Shown: positions 8,582 through 18,102, counted from the first letter of the stretch. The stretch: 64,000 bases of DNA from WTFY01 sp965220875 (GCA_965220875.1 OZ244849.1:868001-932000), one strand, 5' to 3'. A program made the numbers and translations. Notes: generated by a model from the sequence alone, not told the origin.

Positions 8582-10222
8582 ATGAAACGCATACTGGTAC
8601 TTGTCGTATTCGCTTCAATCATCTTGCATGGCCTGCATGCAGCAGACGATGCGGGTAACGAAGACTCCCTGCAGAGTAGCCTCGGGCTGCTTGTCTCTAA
8701 AAGTTTCAGCGATAAAGCTGCAGCAATCCGTGATATTGCAGCGTCTGGAAATCCGCATTCCATTCGGATTTTGAGCAGCCTTCTGGATGGCAATCTCTAT
8801 TTTCACAAAAAAGACAAAAGCATGGTTTTAGTGTCGGCAACTACAACCAAGGAGTATGAGATTTTCGATCTGTTGACAGGGAAACTGATTGAAACGAAAA
8901 ATAAAAAGGAACTCAGAAAGCGCTATAAAAAGGTTGTCATAAACAACAAGTTAAGAGGACTCCTGAACGAGAAGCTGGCCACACTTACGTTATTCAGCGA
9001 AGATAAGAGTACACGCCTGACTTCGGTACGAAATATTCTCAAGACTCTGAATCCTTCAGCCTTAAAACTGCTGCGCGATGCAATAACCCAGGAAACGGAC
9101 CAGGACGTGAAGGAGATGATGCGGATCTGCATTGCAGTATTTGATGCCCGCTCAGAAATCCCCGAAATACAGCTTGCTGCGATCAATACATTGTCCGGGT
9201 CACTGTATCCTGAGGTGCGGACTGTTCTTGAACAACTGAAAACAACACAATTCGACAGAGCTGGCGCACACAGTCCGTTGCTGCAGGCTGTGAACTCCTC
9301 ATTGCAAGCAATCGAGTTGAAAGCCGGGGTTTACAAGCAGGTTGAAAACATATTCTTTGGTTTGAGCTTGGGATCGGTTTTGTTGTTGGCTGCCGTGGGG
9401 CTGGCAATAACGTTTGGTGTAATGGGCGTTATCAACATGGCGCATGGTGAAATGTTGATGCTGGGTGCCTATACGACTTTTGTCGTGCAGCAACTCATGC
9501 CGAACTCAATCGAGTACTCTCTTTTTGTTGCGATCCCTGCTGCATTTGTTGTGACCGGCTTGGCCGGGATTGGAATTGAACGCGGCATCATCCGCTACCT
9601 GTATGGTCGTCCGTTGGAAACGTTGCTTGCGACATTTGGTCTGAGTTTGGTATTGCAGCAGTTAGTACGGTCCGTATTTTCACCGCTAAACCGCTCGGTA
9701 GTGACACCGCAATGGATGAGCGGGTCATTCGAATTCAACCCAGTTTTATCACTGACGTACAACAGGATGTACATTGTCGTGTTTGCATTGCTGGTGCTGT
9801 TCGGTTTGCTCTGGCTTCTGAAAAAAACTTCATTTGGACTGCAGTTGCGTGCAGTAACCCAGAATCGGGTTATGGCAAAAGCCATGGGGATACGCACGGA
9901 CAGAGTGGATGCACTTGCATTTGGTCTGGGTTCGGGAATCGCAGGGATAGGAGGCGTTGCCTTGAGCCAGCTTACCAATGTGGGCCCGAACCTGGGTCAA
10001 GCCTACATTGTGGACTCATTCATGGTTGTGGTGTTCGGTGGCGTCGGGAATCTATGGGGAACGTTCTTTGGGGCAATGATCCTGGGAATCGCAAACAAGT
10101 TTTTGGAGCCAGTGACTGGGGCCGTGTTTGCCAAGATTCTCGTTTTGGTTTTCATAATCTTGTTCATACAGAAATATCCGAGGGGCATGTTCGCGCTCAA
10201 GGGCCGTGCTGCGGAAGGGTAA
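8582..10222 (+). CDS. urtB: Urea ABC transporter permease UrtB
   Basis: The protein has 546 residues. Residues 1-20 look like a signal peptide, and about 25-250 form the soluble, helical-repeat-like extension characteristic of bacterial UrtB. From about 255 on there is a LivH-type permease domain with multiple membrane segments (for example the stretch around GVMGVINMAHGEMLMLGAY). It forms the inner-membrane channel with UrtC. The urtC start overlaps its stop by one base (TAATG), which indicates translational coupling. Confidence 0.95.
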   Translation: MKRILVLVVFASIILHGLHAADDAGNEDSLQSSLGLLVSKSFSDKAAAIRDIAASGNPHSIRILSSLLDGNLYFHKKDKSMVLVSATTTKEYEIFDLLTGKLIETKNKKELRKRYKKVVINNKLRGLLNEKLATLTLFSEDKSTRLTSVRNILKTLNPSALKLLRDAITQETDQDVKEMMRICIAVFDARSEIPEIQLAAINTLSGSLYPEVRTVLEQLKTTQFDRAGAHSPLLQAVNSSLQAIELKAGVYKQVENIFFGLSLGSVLLLAAVGLAITFGVMGVINMAHGEMLMLGAYTTFVVQQLMPNSIEYSLFVAIPAAFVVTGLAGIGIERGIIRYLYGRPLETLLATFGLSLVLQQLVRSVFSPLNRSVVTPQWMSGSFEFNPVLSLTYNRMYIVVFALLVLFGLLWLLKKTSFGLQLRAVTQNRVMAKAMGIRTDRVDALAFGLGSGIAGIGGVALSQLTNVGPNLGQAYIVDSFMVVVFGGVGNLWGTFFGAMILGIANKFLEPVTGAVFAKILVLVFIILFIQKYPRGMFALKGRAAEG

Positions 10223-11370
10223 TGATGAAATACAAACCGTTCATCTTCAGGTTGTTGGAAACTGACCAGGGAGGCAGGTATTTCATGTCCATCCTCCTGG
10301 CATTGATTGTGCTGGTTCTGGTGTGCAACCTTGTGGTTCCCGAGTCCTCTTCATTACACATACCAACCTATGCAGTCACTTTGATAGGGAAATACCTGAC
10401 ATATGCACTGCTTGCCATATCGCTAGACCTGGTCTGGGGCTATCTGGGCATTTTAAGCCTGGGTCATGGCGCTTTTTTCGGTTTGGGCGGTTATGCCATG
10501 GGCATGTACCTGATGCGGCAGATTGGTGACAGAGGGGTATACGGCCACCCGGTACTGCCTGATTTCATGGTTTTTCTGGACTACAAGGTGCTCCCGTGGT
10601 TCTGGTACGGGTTTGATCAGTTCTGGTTTACTGTGCTCATGGTGTTGCTGGTGCCTGGTATGCTGGCTTTCGTGTTCGGCTGGCTCGCATTCCGCTCGCG
10701 GGTTACCGGTGTGTACCTTTCGATTATCACACAGGCACTGACATATGCCCTGATGCTGGCATTTTTTCAAAATAATCTTGGATTTGGTGGAAACAACGGG
10801 TTGACAGATTTCAAGGATATTCTGGGTTTTGATCTTCGCTCGGACAAAACCCGAGTTGCCCTGTTTGTATGTTCAGCACTTGCACTATTGCTGGGATATC
10901 TTGCATGCCGGTTCATAGTGCTGTCGCGTCTTGGCAGCCTTATCATGGCGATTCGAGACTCGGAAGGCCGGGTTCGAGCCTTAGGGTACCGCGATGAATA
11001 CTACAAGCTTTTTGTTTTTGTTGTGGCTGCCATGCTTGCGGGAATTGCAGGTGCCTTGTACGTGCCACAAGTGGGGATTATCAACCCTGGAGAGTTTTCC
11101 CCGATTAACTCAATCGAAATGGTGATCTGGGTGGCCATGGGTGGGCGCGGCACCCTTTACGGGGCTGCGCTAGGTGCGGTGGCAGTAAATTTTGCAAAGA
11201 CCTACTTTACAGCAGTAGCTCCCGAGGTGTGGTTGTTCATACTCGGAGGGTTGTTTGTCGGGGTTACCCTGTTTTTGCCGCGTGGAATCGTGGGTGCAGT
11301 ACAGAACATTCGTGGAATGTACAGGAATTCATCCGAAGCGGGAATTTCCCAAGAGGCGGCAAGAAAATGA
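10222..11370 (+). CDS. urtC: Urea ABC transporter permease UrtC
   Basis: The protein has 382 residues and is a LivM-type branched-chain-amino-acid-family permease with about ten hydrophobic segments. The motif SLGHGAFFGLGGYAMGMYL (about residues 80-98) and the IRDSEGRVRALGY cytoplasmic loop are typical. The reading frame extends far upstream inside urtB, but the ATG overlapping the urtB stop is the sensible start. Its TGA overlaps the urtD ATG (ATGA). Confidence 0.95.
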   Translation: MMKYKPFIFRLLETDQGGRYFMSILLALIVLVLVCNLVVPESSSLHIPTYAVTLIGKYLTYALLAISLDLVWGYLGILSLGHGAFFGLGGYAMGMYLMRQIGDRGVYGHPVLPDFMVFLDYKVLPWFWYGFDQFWFTVLMVLLVPGMLAFVFGWLAFRSRVTGVYLSIITQALTYALMLAFFQNNLGFGGNNGLTDFKDILGFDLRSDKTRVALFVCSALALLLGYLACRFIVLSRLGSLIMAIRDSEGRVRALGYRDEYYKLFVFVVAAMLAGIAGALYVPQVGIINPGEFSPINSIEMVIWVAMGGRGTLYGAALGAVAVNFAKTYFTAVAPEVWLFILGGLFVGVTLFLPRGIVGAVQNIRGMYRNSSEAGISQEAARK

Positions 11371-12164
11371 GTAACCTGAACGTGACCGAATATCCTGCCA
11401 TACATGTCCCGGGCGATAGCATCCTGTATTTGGATGGAGTATCAGTCAGTTTTGATGGGTTTAAGGCCATTGACAATCTGAGTTTGTATATCAAGAAAAA
11501 TGAACTGCGCTGTATCATCGGACCGAACGGTGCAGGAAAAACCACGATGATGGACATCATTACCGGGAAAACCCGCCCGGATGCAGGACGGGTCATCTTT
11601 GGTGACATGACAGACCTGACTTCCATGAGTGAGGCAGAAATTGCAAACATGGGTATTGGCCGGAAGTTCCAAAAGCCTACGGTATTTGAAAATCACACGG
11701 TGTATGACAACCTGAAACTGGCACTGAAAGGACGCCGTAGGGTATTTGAAAACCTGTTTTTCAAGTTGTCTTGTAAAGACGATGACAGGATACGGGACGT
11801 TCTAAAAACCATTGCCCTGCAGAATCATGAATGCCTTGAAGCAGGCAAACTTTCTCACGGCCAAAAACAGTGGCTTGAAATCGGCATGCTGCTCGTACAG
11901 GATCCGAAATTGTTGCTGGTGGATGAGCCGGTGGCAGGCATGACGCGACAGGAAACGGAACTTACGGCAGAACTGTTGACCTGGCTTGCTGAAAAGCATT
12001 CCGTTGTTGTGGTAGAGCATGATATGGAGTTTGTCCGGTCACTGGCTACCCGTGTCACCGTACTGCATCAGGGAAGTGTGCTTGCAGAAGGTTCGATAGA
12101 AAGCATCCAGAAAAATCCTAGAGTTGTTGAAGTTTACTTGGGCGAAGGACAATACCTGACATGA
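11367..12164 (+). CDS. urtD: Urea ABC transporter ATP-binding protein UrtD
   Basis: The protein has 265 residues and is a LivG-type ATPase. It has Walker A GPNGAGKTT (about 53-61), signature LSHGQKQWLEIG in which His replaces the usual Gly as in UrtD proteins, Walker B LLLVDEP, and the switch His in VVVVEHDMEF. It energises urea import with UrtE. The start is the ATG overlapping urtC; upstream frame extension is inside urtC. It overlaps urtE by four bases. Confidence 0.95.
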   Translation: MSNLNVTEYPAIHVPGDSILYLDGVSVSFDGFKAIDNLSLYIKKNELRCIIGPNGAGKTTMMDIITGKTRPDAGRVIFGDMTDLTSMSEAEIANMGIGRKFQKPTVFENHTVYDNLKLALKGRRRVFENLFFKLSCKDDDRIRDVLKTIALQNHECLEAGKLSHGQKQWLEIGMLLVQDPKLLLVDEPVAGMTRQETELTAELLTWLAEKHSVVVVEHDMEFVRSLATRVTVLHQGSVLAEGSIESIQKNPRVVEVYLGEGQYLT

Positions 12165-12853
12165 AGATTTGTAATCTTGAGCATTACTACGGTGAAAGTC
12201 ATACCCTGCGAGGCGTGAGCCTTGAAGTCGAGAAAGGAGCCTGTATGTGCCTGATGGGTAGAAACGGAGTAGGCAAGACCACGCTGCTGAAGTGCATAAT
12301 GGGACTGGAGAAAATCAAATTCGGTGAAATCCTTTTCAAAGGCATCAAATTTTCTGGCAAACCCGCCGAGCAGCGTGCAAGATACAGAATAGGCTATGTG
12401 CCACAGGGGCGAGAGATTTTTCCACAACTCACTGTAGATGAAAACCTGCGGACTGGGTTGCTCGCATGTGCAGACCGGAAAACATCCCTGCCTCCGCTGA
12501 TTTTTGAGCTGTTTCCCGTTTTGAAAGAAATGTTGAAACGGAAGGGAGGAGACTTGTCTGGAGGACAGCAGCAACAGCTGGCATTGGGAAGAGCTTTGGC
12601 ACTTGAGCCTGAGTTGTTGATCCTCGACGAACCGACAGAAGGAATTCAACCAAACATTGTCACGGAAATAGGGGATATCATAAACAGGCTGAACAGGGAC
12701 TTGGGCCTTACGGTCTTGCTGGTCGAGCAAAAGCTGCCATTTGCCAGGAAAGTGGCAAGCCATTTTGGCATCATGGAAAAAGGAGCTGTAGTCGCTACAG
12801 GAGAAATGGGTAAACTGGACGATGACCTTATCGATCGATATTTAAAGGTCTGA
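12161..12853 (+). CDS. urtE: Urea ABC transporter ATP-binding protein UrtE
   Basis: The protein has 230 residues and is a LivF-type ATPase with Walker A GRNGVGKTT (about 37-45), signature LSGGQQQQLALGRAL (about 131-145) and Walker B LLILDEPTEGIQPN. It pairs with UrtD under the UrtBC channel. It is the last transporter gene; a small membrane protein gene and ureD follow within 20 bases, so transporter and urease genes probably share a transcript. Confidence 0.95.
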   Translation: MKICNLEHYYGESHTLRGVSLEVEKGACMCLMGRNGVGKTTLLKCIMGLEKIKFGEILFKGIKFSGKPAEQRARYRIGYVPQGREIFPQLTVDENLRTGLLACADRKTSLPPLIFELFPVLKEMLKRKGGDLSGGQQQQLALGRALALEPELLILDEPTEGIQPNIVTEIGDIINRLNRDLGLTVLLVEQKLPFARKVASHFGIMEKGAVVATGEMGKLDDDLIDRYLKV

Positions 12854-12872
12854 GCAAATTTGGAGCAGAAAT

Positions 12873-13085
12873 ATGATGCAGGTCAAATCAATATACATAC
12901 ATGTTTTCTGGATCTTCATGCTGTTGCCTGGAGCTGTGATGTCACACCCGGGTCATGGCAGGTGGTCGTCAGGATTCTTACATCAGATACTGGACCATCC
13001 GCTTTCATTCTGGGTTGTGTTGACTATCCTGATCTCTGTGCTGGCGCTTGCAATCCGGTTCATGCGGAGTAAATCAAGGCTGTAA
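12873..13085 (+). CDS. Small His-rich membrane protein between urtE and ureD
   Basis: The protein has 70 residues. An N-terminal hydrophobic segment (about 7-22) looks like a signal peptide; cleavage after VMS would leave a mature end HPGHG. A Gly-Phe-Leu-His...Asp-His-Pro-Leu stretch follows, then one membrane helix (about 45-63) and a basic tail. The HPGHG and DHPL elements recall the start of HupE/UreJ nickel permeases, but only one helix remains, so it is at most a mini-version. It abuts ureD directly (stop 13085, start 13086). A role in nickel handling for urease is inferred from position and His content. Confidence 0.7.
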   Translation: MMQVKSIYIHVFWIFMLLPGAVMSHPGHGRWSSGFLHQILDHPLSFWVVLTILISVLALAIRFMRSKSRL

Positions 13086-13940
13086 ATGTCTGCAGCGGCA
13101 GAAAGACTCTCCATGTATTCCCATGGCTGGGAGGCTCAACTGCGATTCGGGCTGACTCCGAAGCAGGGCAGGACAGTCGTCAGCAGGCAAAGACACCGGG
13201 GACCGCTGACCATGCAGAAGCCGTTTCATCCTGAATCCGATGGAACTTGCCATGCCTATATCCTCCACCCGCCAGGTGGAGTAGTAGGAGGAGATTCGCT
13301 GGATATAGAATTGACATGTGATGCAGGAGCCCATGCACTCATCACGACTCCAGCGGCGAACAAGTTTTATCGGTCAAACGGCATGACTGCCACGCAAAGG
13401 CACGAACTCAGGGTACTGGGTACTGCCTGTCTGGAATGGTTGCCTCAGGAAACCATATTGTTCGAGGGTACAAAGGTACATTCCAGTACAAAAGTCTACC
13501 TGGGGGATCAAGCCAGTTTCATAGGGTGGGAAATTGTAAGTGTGGGACGCCCGGCATGTAACGAAGGATTTACCAGAGGCAGTTACCGGCAAAGCTTCGA
13601 GATTTGGAAGAGATCCGAACCCCTAATGATTGATCGTATCAACCTGCAAGATTGTTCAGAGATTTTGAACGCGCAGTGGGGTCTTCGCCAAAGACCCGTC
13701 ATGGGTCTGATGGTGGTCTCAGGTGACGAAGAGGTACTGGAAAAAGCTCAGGACTCTGCACGTAACCTGGTCGAAAATCCAGGTCGTACCAGCATTACCG
13801 TAACAGGTTCTGTCTTGTTGTGCCGCGCTCTCGATACCAGTGCTATGGCTGTACGGAATCTGTTCATTGATGTCTGGAAGGTTATTCGGCCTGTTGTGCT
13901 AGGGAAGCGGCCGTGCGAACCGAGAATCTGGGCAACCTGA
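13086..13940 (+). CDS. ureD: Urease accessory protein UreD
   Basis: The protein has 284 residues and matches UreD/UreH, the scaffold that binds apo-urease and with UreF and UreG guides nickel and CO2 insertion. Landmarks are LRFGLTPKQGRTVVSRQRHRGPL near the start (shown here only as R-x-R-H-x-G-P-L), the HPPGGVVGGD segment (about 59-68), TTPAANKFYRS (about 83-93) and the WLPQETILFEG motif. It is the first gene of the ureDABCEFG series. Confidence 0.95.
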   Translation: MSAAAERLSMYSHGWEAQLRFGLTPKQGRTVVSRQRHRGPLTMQKPFHPESDGTCHAYILHPPGGVVGGDSLDIELTCDAGAHALITTPAANKFYRSNGMTATQRHELRVLGTACLEWLPQETILFEGTKVHSSTKVYLGDQASFIGWEIVSVGRPACNEGFTRGSYRQSFEIWKRSEPLMIDRINLQDCSEILNAQWGLRQRPVMGLMVVSGDEEVLEKAQDSARNLVENPGRTSITVTGSVLLCRALDTSAMAVRNLFIDVWKVIRPVVLGKRPCEPRIWAT

Positions 13941-13961
13941 GTCTGATGTGAAGGAGCTGAC

Positions 13962-14264
13962 ATGGAGCTTTCACCCCGGGAAAAAGACAAGCTTTTGATT
14001 TTCGCAGCAGGCCTGCTTGCAGAAAAAAGAAAAGCCAAAGGCATCCGGCTCAATTATCCGGAGGCGGTCGCATACATTTCAGCGGCCATACTGGAGGCAG
14101 CAAGGGAAGGCAAGACCGTTGCGGAGTGCATGGCTTACGGACGTACCCTGCTGACCACGGAAGATGTAATGGAAGGCATTGCAGATTTGGTGCATGAAGT
14201 TCAGGTGGAAGCCACTTTTCCAGATGGCACCAAGCTGGTCACCGTGCATAATCCGATTGTTTGA
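13962..14264 (+). CDS. ureA: Urease gamma subunit UreA
   Basis: The protein has 100 residues, the standard gamma-subunit size. It starts MELSPREKDKLLIF, with the RKAKGIRLNYPEAVA and VPDMV-like EDVMEGI regions expected in the family, and ends with the HNPI motif. It packs with UreB and UreC into the trimeric urease assembly in the cytoplasm. It is separate from UreB, as in most proteobacteria. Confidence 0.97.
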   Translation: MELSPREKDKLLIFAAGLLAEKRKAKGIRLNYPEAVAYISAAILEAAREGKTVAECMAYGRTLLTTEDVMEGIADLVHEVQVEATFPDGTKLVTVHNPIV

Positions 14265-14281
14265 GTGTGGGAGGTTCCTTC

Positions 14282-14605
14282 GTGAAACCGGGTGAACTGA
14301 TTGCAGCAGAAGGCGAAAGGGAACTCAACGCGGGCCGGGCTACCTGTACGGTGTCCGTTGCCAACACAGGAGATCGTCCCATTCAGGTGGGCTCGCATTA
14401 CCATTTTTATGAGACCAACTCTGCGCTTGAATTTGATCGTGAGATGGCTCGAGGCAAACGCCTTGATATCCCTGCGGGTACTGCCGTTCGATTTGAACCA
14501 GGGCAAAGCCGTACCGTAATTCTGGTTGACGTGGCAGGGGCTAGAACCGTATACGGGTTCAATGCAAAGGTGATGGGCCCGCTGGATGGTCATGGCACGG
14601 AGTGA
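14282..14605 (+). CDS. ureB: Urease beta subunit UreB
   Basis: The protein has 107 residues when translated from the GTG at 14282. That start gives the typical M-K-P-G-E-L opening and has a GGGAGG ribosome site at 14269-14274; an in-frame TTG at 14261 overlapping the ureA stop is possible but weaker. Conserved motifs are GSHYHFYETN and the C-terminal YGFNAKVMGPLD. It is a structural subunit of urease. Confidence 0.96.
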   Translation: MKPGELIAAEGERELNAGRATCTVSVANTGDRPIQVGSHYHFYETNSALEFDREMARGKRLDIPAGTAVRFEPGQSRTVILVDVAGARTVYGFNAKVMGPLDGHGTE

Positions 14606-14610
14606 CAGGC

Positions 14611-16314
14611 ATGGCTAAGATCTCAAAACAAGCTTACGCAGAGATGTACGGTCCAACTGTAGGTGACCGGTTGAGACTTGCAGATACGGAGTTGCTGATT
14701 GAGCCGGAGAAGGACTTTGCCGTGTACGGAGAAGAGGTGAAGTTCGGGGGCGGCAAGGTCATACGCGATGGGATGGGCCAAAGCCAGGTTTCCAGCAAGG
14801 AGGCCGTGGACACGGTCATTACCAATGCCTTGATTGTGGATTTCCGGGGAATCGTCAAGGCTGATGTGGGAATCAAGAATGGAAGAATTGCAGGCATCGG
14901 GAAAGCTGGAAATCCTGATGTGCAACCGGGAGTCAGTATCCTGATCGGGCCAGGCACCGAGGCCATTGCAGGGGAAGGCCTGATATTGACGGCGGGAGGT
15001 ATTGACGCGCACATACATTTTATCTGTCCGCAACAGGTTGAAGATGCACTGATGTCCGGAATTACCACCATGATTGGCGGAGGGACTGGTCCAGCAACCG
15101 GCACCAATGCAACTACTTGCACGCCCGGTCCTTGGAATATTCATCGTATGCTGGAGGCGGCCGACAGCCTGCCTATGAACCTGGGATTTTTGGGAAAAGG
15201 CAATGCCAGCCTGCCCGAGGCACTCAATGAGCAGCTTGAAGCCGGCGCTATGGGGCTCAAGCTGCATGAAGACTGGGGTACGACACCGGCAGCCATAGAC
15301 AACTGTCTGGATGTTGCCGAGACACATGACGTACAGGTGGCTATTCATACAGATACATTGAATGAGTCAGGTTTTGTCGAAGACACTATCGCGGCATTCA
15401 GGGATCGTGCAATTCACACCTACCATACGGAGGGTGCGGGGGGAGGACATGCACCGGATATCATTCGTGTGTGTGGCTTGGCCAACGTTTTGCCCTCTAG
15501 CACCAATCCTACCCGGCCTTACACGGTAAATACCATTGATGAACACCTGGATATGTTGATGGTTTGTCATCATCTGGATCCGAAAATTCCTGAAGATGTT
15601 GCCTTTGCCGAGTCGCGCATACGGAAGGAAACTATCGCAGCAGAGGACATCCTGCATGATCTGGGTGCATTCAGCATGATTGCTTCGGATTCGCAGGCAA
15701 TGGGGCGTGTGGGCGAAGTCATCACACGCACTTGGCAGACGGCAAACAAGATGAAGGTACAGCGTGGAGCGCTGAAGGAAGACAGTGATCGCAATGATAA
15801 TTTCAGGGTCCGGCGTTATATCGCCAAGTACACTATCAATCCTGCCCTAACGCATGGTGTTGCAAACGAAGTGGGATCGGTTGAAGTTGGCAAGCTGGCT
15901 GACCTGGTACTGTGGAAGCCGCCGTTTTTTGGTGTGAAGCCCTCACTTATCCTGAAAGGGGGGTTCATAGTTGCAGCACCAATGGGTGACCCAAATGCAT
16001 CCATCCCGACACCGCAGCCTGTGCATTACCGGTACATGTTTGGCGCCCAGCCCAAGCCTACAGCCTCTACCTCGCTGACCTTCGTTTCGAAGGCAGCACT
16101 GGATGCCGGTATCAAGGATCAACTGCGGTTGGAAAAGGGGGTCGCCGCTGTCTCCCATACCCGTACGATCAGGAAAAAGGACCTGTTCTTGAACACCTAC
16201 CAGCCTGATATGAAAGTGGACCCACAAACCTATGAAGTACGTGCTGATGGCAAATTGCTGACCTGTGAACCTGCAGTCTCTGTTCCATTGGCGCAAAGAT
16301 ACTTCTTGTTCTGA
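14611..16314 (+). CDS. ureC: Urease alpha (catalytic) subunit UreC
   Basis: The protein has 567 residues. All dinuclear nickel ligands are present at the positions known from Klebsiella urease: His134 and His136 (HIHF), carbamylated Lys217 (GLKLHEDW), His246 and His272 (HTEGAGGGH), and the Asp in IASDSQAMGR. The flap region around GLANVLPSSTNPTRPY is intact. It hydrolyses urea to ammonia and carbamate. The ATG at 14611 gives the standard MAKISKQAYAEMYGPT start rather than the upstream GTG at 14602. Confidence 0.98.
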   Translation: MAKISKQAYAEMYGPTVGDRLRLADTELLIEPEKDFAVYGEEVKFGGGKVIRDGMGQSQVSSKEAVDTVITNALIVDFRGIVKADVGIKNGRIAGIGKAGNPDVQPGVSILIGPGTEAIAGEGLILTAGGIDAHIHFICPQQVEDALMSGITTMIGGGTGPATGTNATTCTPGPWNIHRMLEAADSLPMNLGFLGKGNASLPEALNEQLEAGAMGLKLHEDWGTTPAAIDNCLDVAETHDVQVAIHTDTLNESGFVEDTIAAFRDRAIHTYHTEGAGGGHAPDIIRVCGLANVLPSSTNPTRPYTVNTIDEHLDMLMVCHHLDPKIPEDVAFAESRIRKETIAAEDILHDLGAFSMIASDSQAMGRVGEVITRTWQTANKMKVQRGALKEDSDRNDNFRVRRYIAKYTINPALTHGVANEVGSVEVGKLADLVLWKPPFFGVKPSLILKGGFIVAAPMGDPNASIPTPQPVHYRYMFGAQPKPTASTSLTFVSKAALDAGIKDQLRLEKGVAAVSHTRTIRKKDLFLNTYQPDMKVDPQTYEVRADGKLLTCEPAVSVPLAQRYFLF

Positions 16315-16321
16315 ATTTCTG

Positions 16322-16798
16322 ATGCTGTTGCTGACTGAACGTGTTGATTCTGGGCATCACCATAGTCACACGATGACTCTGGACTATGAACGACGCCAGA
16401 AAGCGAGGTTCAGAGCCCAATCCGACAGTGGTGAAGAAATGGGTGTCATGTTACCCAGGGGGTCGATATTGCGTGCAGGTGATTGCCTGCGAAGTGAAGA
16501 CGGCACCGTGACTGTGAAAGTCATCGCCGCGCTGCAAGAAGTATCGGTGGCACGAAGTCCTGACAGGCTGCTGCAGGAAAGGGCCTGTTATCACCTGGGC
16601 AACCGGCATGTGCCTTTGCAGATTGACACGGACTGTCTTGTTTACCAGAGAGATCATGTACTGGATGAAATGGTAGAAAAACTGGGGCTTGCCGTTTCAC
16701 ATGAAATGCTTTCCTTTGAACCAGAACTAGGCGCTTACCAGAATCATGTGCATTCATACATTCCTGCCCAAGGTAACAGCAGCAGAAATGCCGGATAA
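16322..16798 (+). CDS. ureE: Urease accessory protein UreE (nickel metallochaperone)
   Basis: The protein has 158 residues. It has the N-terminal domain with LTLDYERRQKARF-like strand and the metal-binding C-terminal domain with GNRHVPLQI, whose His is the conserved interface nickel ligand. It lacks a long His-rich tail and ends in a short Ser/Asn segment, while an unusual HHHSH-like cluster appears near the N-terminus (about residues 12-17). It hands nickel to UreG. The frame opens upstream inside ureC; the ATG at 16322 is the better start. It overlaps ureF by 11 bases. Confidence 0.93.
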   Translation: MLLLTERVDSGHHHSHTMTLDYERRQKARFRAQSDSGEEMGVMLPRGSILRAGDCLRSEDGTVTVKVIAALQEVSVARSPDRLLQERACYHLGNRHVPLQIDTDCLVYQRDHVLDEMVEKLGLAVSHEMLSFEPELGAYQNHVHSYIPAQGNSSRNAG

Positions 16799-17474
16799 GG
16801 CGTCAAATGATATGGCCAACCTGAACCTGATGCGCCTGACCAGCCCGTCACTGCCGATAGGTGCGTATGCCTATTCCCAAGGTCTCGAATTTGCCTGTGA
16901 TCAGGGCTGGGTGCATGATCGGGTCAGTGCCCGGGACTGGATTGGGGGGCTGTTGCGAAATACGCAGGCCTGCCTCGATGTCCCTGTTTTGGGTCGGCTA
17001 TTCGATGCCTGGGGCGTGTGTTCTATGGGAAAAGTGGAATACTGGAGCCGCTTTCTGCTTGCCTGCCGTGAATCCAGTGAACTGCGAAGCGAGGACCGCC
17101 ATCTCGGAAATGCCTTATTCAGGCTCCTTGTAGACCTGAAGATTTGGCAGGGAGAGGAAATCGTGAATGTGCCCTGGGCCACCTATGCTGCTGCATTCTC
17201 ACTTGCGGCAGTGCAGTGGCATGTCAGCAAAACAGATACATGCATTGGGTATCTGTGGGCCTGGTGCGAAAATCAGGTAAGTGCTGCCGTCAAGCTTGTC
17301 CCGCTGGGCCAGACGGATGGCCAACGCCTGGCATCGTCCCTGATCCATGAGATCCCGACCCTGGTTCGAACAGGGCTTGAACTGGGAGACGATGAAATAG
17401 CCGGTACTGCAGTCGGGCTCGGGATTGCCAGTGCAAATCATGAACTACAGTATTCGAGATTGTTCAGATCCTAG
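16788..17474 (+). CDS. ureF: Urease accessory protein UreF
   Basis: The protein has 228 residues from this start. It shows the UreF signature SPSLPIGAYAYSQGLE near the N-terminus and the C-terminal LVPLGQTDGQ region. UreF bridges UreD and UreG in the urease activation complex and gates GTP use by UreG. The ATG at 16788 overlaps the ureE end; an ATG at 16812 would also give a normal family N-terminus, and upstream frame extension lies inside ureE. Confidence 0.93.
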   Translation: MPDKASNDMANLNLMRLTSPSLPIGAYAYSQGLEFACDQGWVHDRVSARDWIGGLLRNTQACLDVPVLGRLFDAWGVCSMGKVEYWSRFLLACRESSELRSEDRHLGNALFRLLVDLKIWQGEEIVNVPWATYAAAFSLAAVQWHVSKTDTCIGYLWAWCENQVSAAVKLVPLGQTDGQRLASSLIHEIPTLVRTGLELGDDEIAGTAVGLGIASANHELQYSRLFRS

Positions 17475-17481
17475 GTGTTGA

Positions 17482-18102
17482 ATGCCGAGACAGATATTGA
17501 GAATAGGGGTGGGTGGGCCGGTTGGCTCGGGCAAAACGGCATTATTGAATTCGTTGTGCACAGCCTTGCGTGACCGGTTTGAGATAGGTGTAGTAACCAA
17601 CGACATCTATACTCGAGAAGACGCTGAGTTCCTGATCCGGCATAAGGCTCTTCCTGAAGAGCGTATCAGAGGGGTTGAAACGGGGGGTTGTCCGCATACA
17701 GCCATCCGCGAGGATGCCTCAATCAATCTGGCTGCAGTACACGAGCTTTGCGAAGAGTTTCCTGAACTGGATTTCGTGCTGGTTGAAAGCGGTGGGGACA
17801 ATTTGAGCGCTACCTTCAGCCCTGAACTTTCTGACCTGACTATATATGTGATTGATGTTGCTGCAGGAGACAAGATCCCGCGCAAGGGAGGGCCAGGGAT
17901 TACCAAGTCTGATCTGCTGGTAATCAACAAAACAGACCTGGCACCCATGGTTGGTGCATCGCTTGAAGTCATGGAACGTGATACAAAAAGAATGCGGGGT
18001 GACAGGCCGTTTGTGTTTACCAATCTGAAGCGTCAGGAAGGACTTGAAGAGATCATCCGGTTTATATGCTCAGAGGGAATGTTGAGTGAAGGTGAAAGCT
18101 GA
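17482..18102 (+). CDS. ureG: Urease accessory GTPase UreG
   Basis: The protein has 206 residues. It has a P-loop GVGGPVGSGKTALLNSL (about 9-25), the nickel-binding CPH motif in GGCPHTAIREDAS, and SGGDNLSATFSPEL. It is a SIMIBI-class GTPase that drives nickel transfer to urease. It starts eight bases after ureF and ends the ure cluster. No clear intrinsic terminator is seen in the next 100 bases. Confidence 0.97.
   Translation: MPRQILRIGVGGPVGSGKTALLNSLCTALRDRFEIGVVTNDIYTREDAEFLIRHKALPEERIRGVETGGCPHTAIREDASINLAAVHELCEEFPELDFVLVESGGDNLSATFSPELSDLTIYVIDVAAGDKIPRKGGPGITKSDLLVINKTDLAPMVGASLEVMERDTKRMRGDRPFVFTNLKRQEGLEEIIRFICSEGMLSEGES

Noticed and set aside
14261..14281. TTG start for ureB overlapping ureA
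   Set aside because: The GTG at 14282 has a better ribosome site and gives the normal UreB N-terminus.
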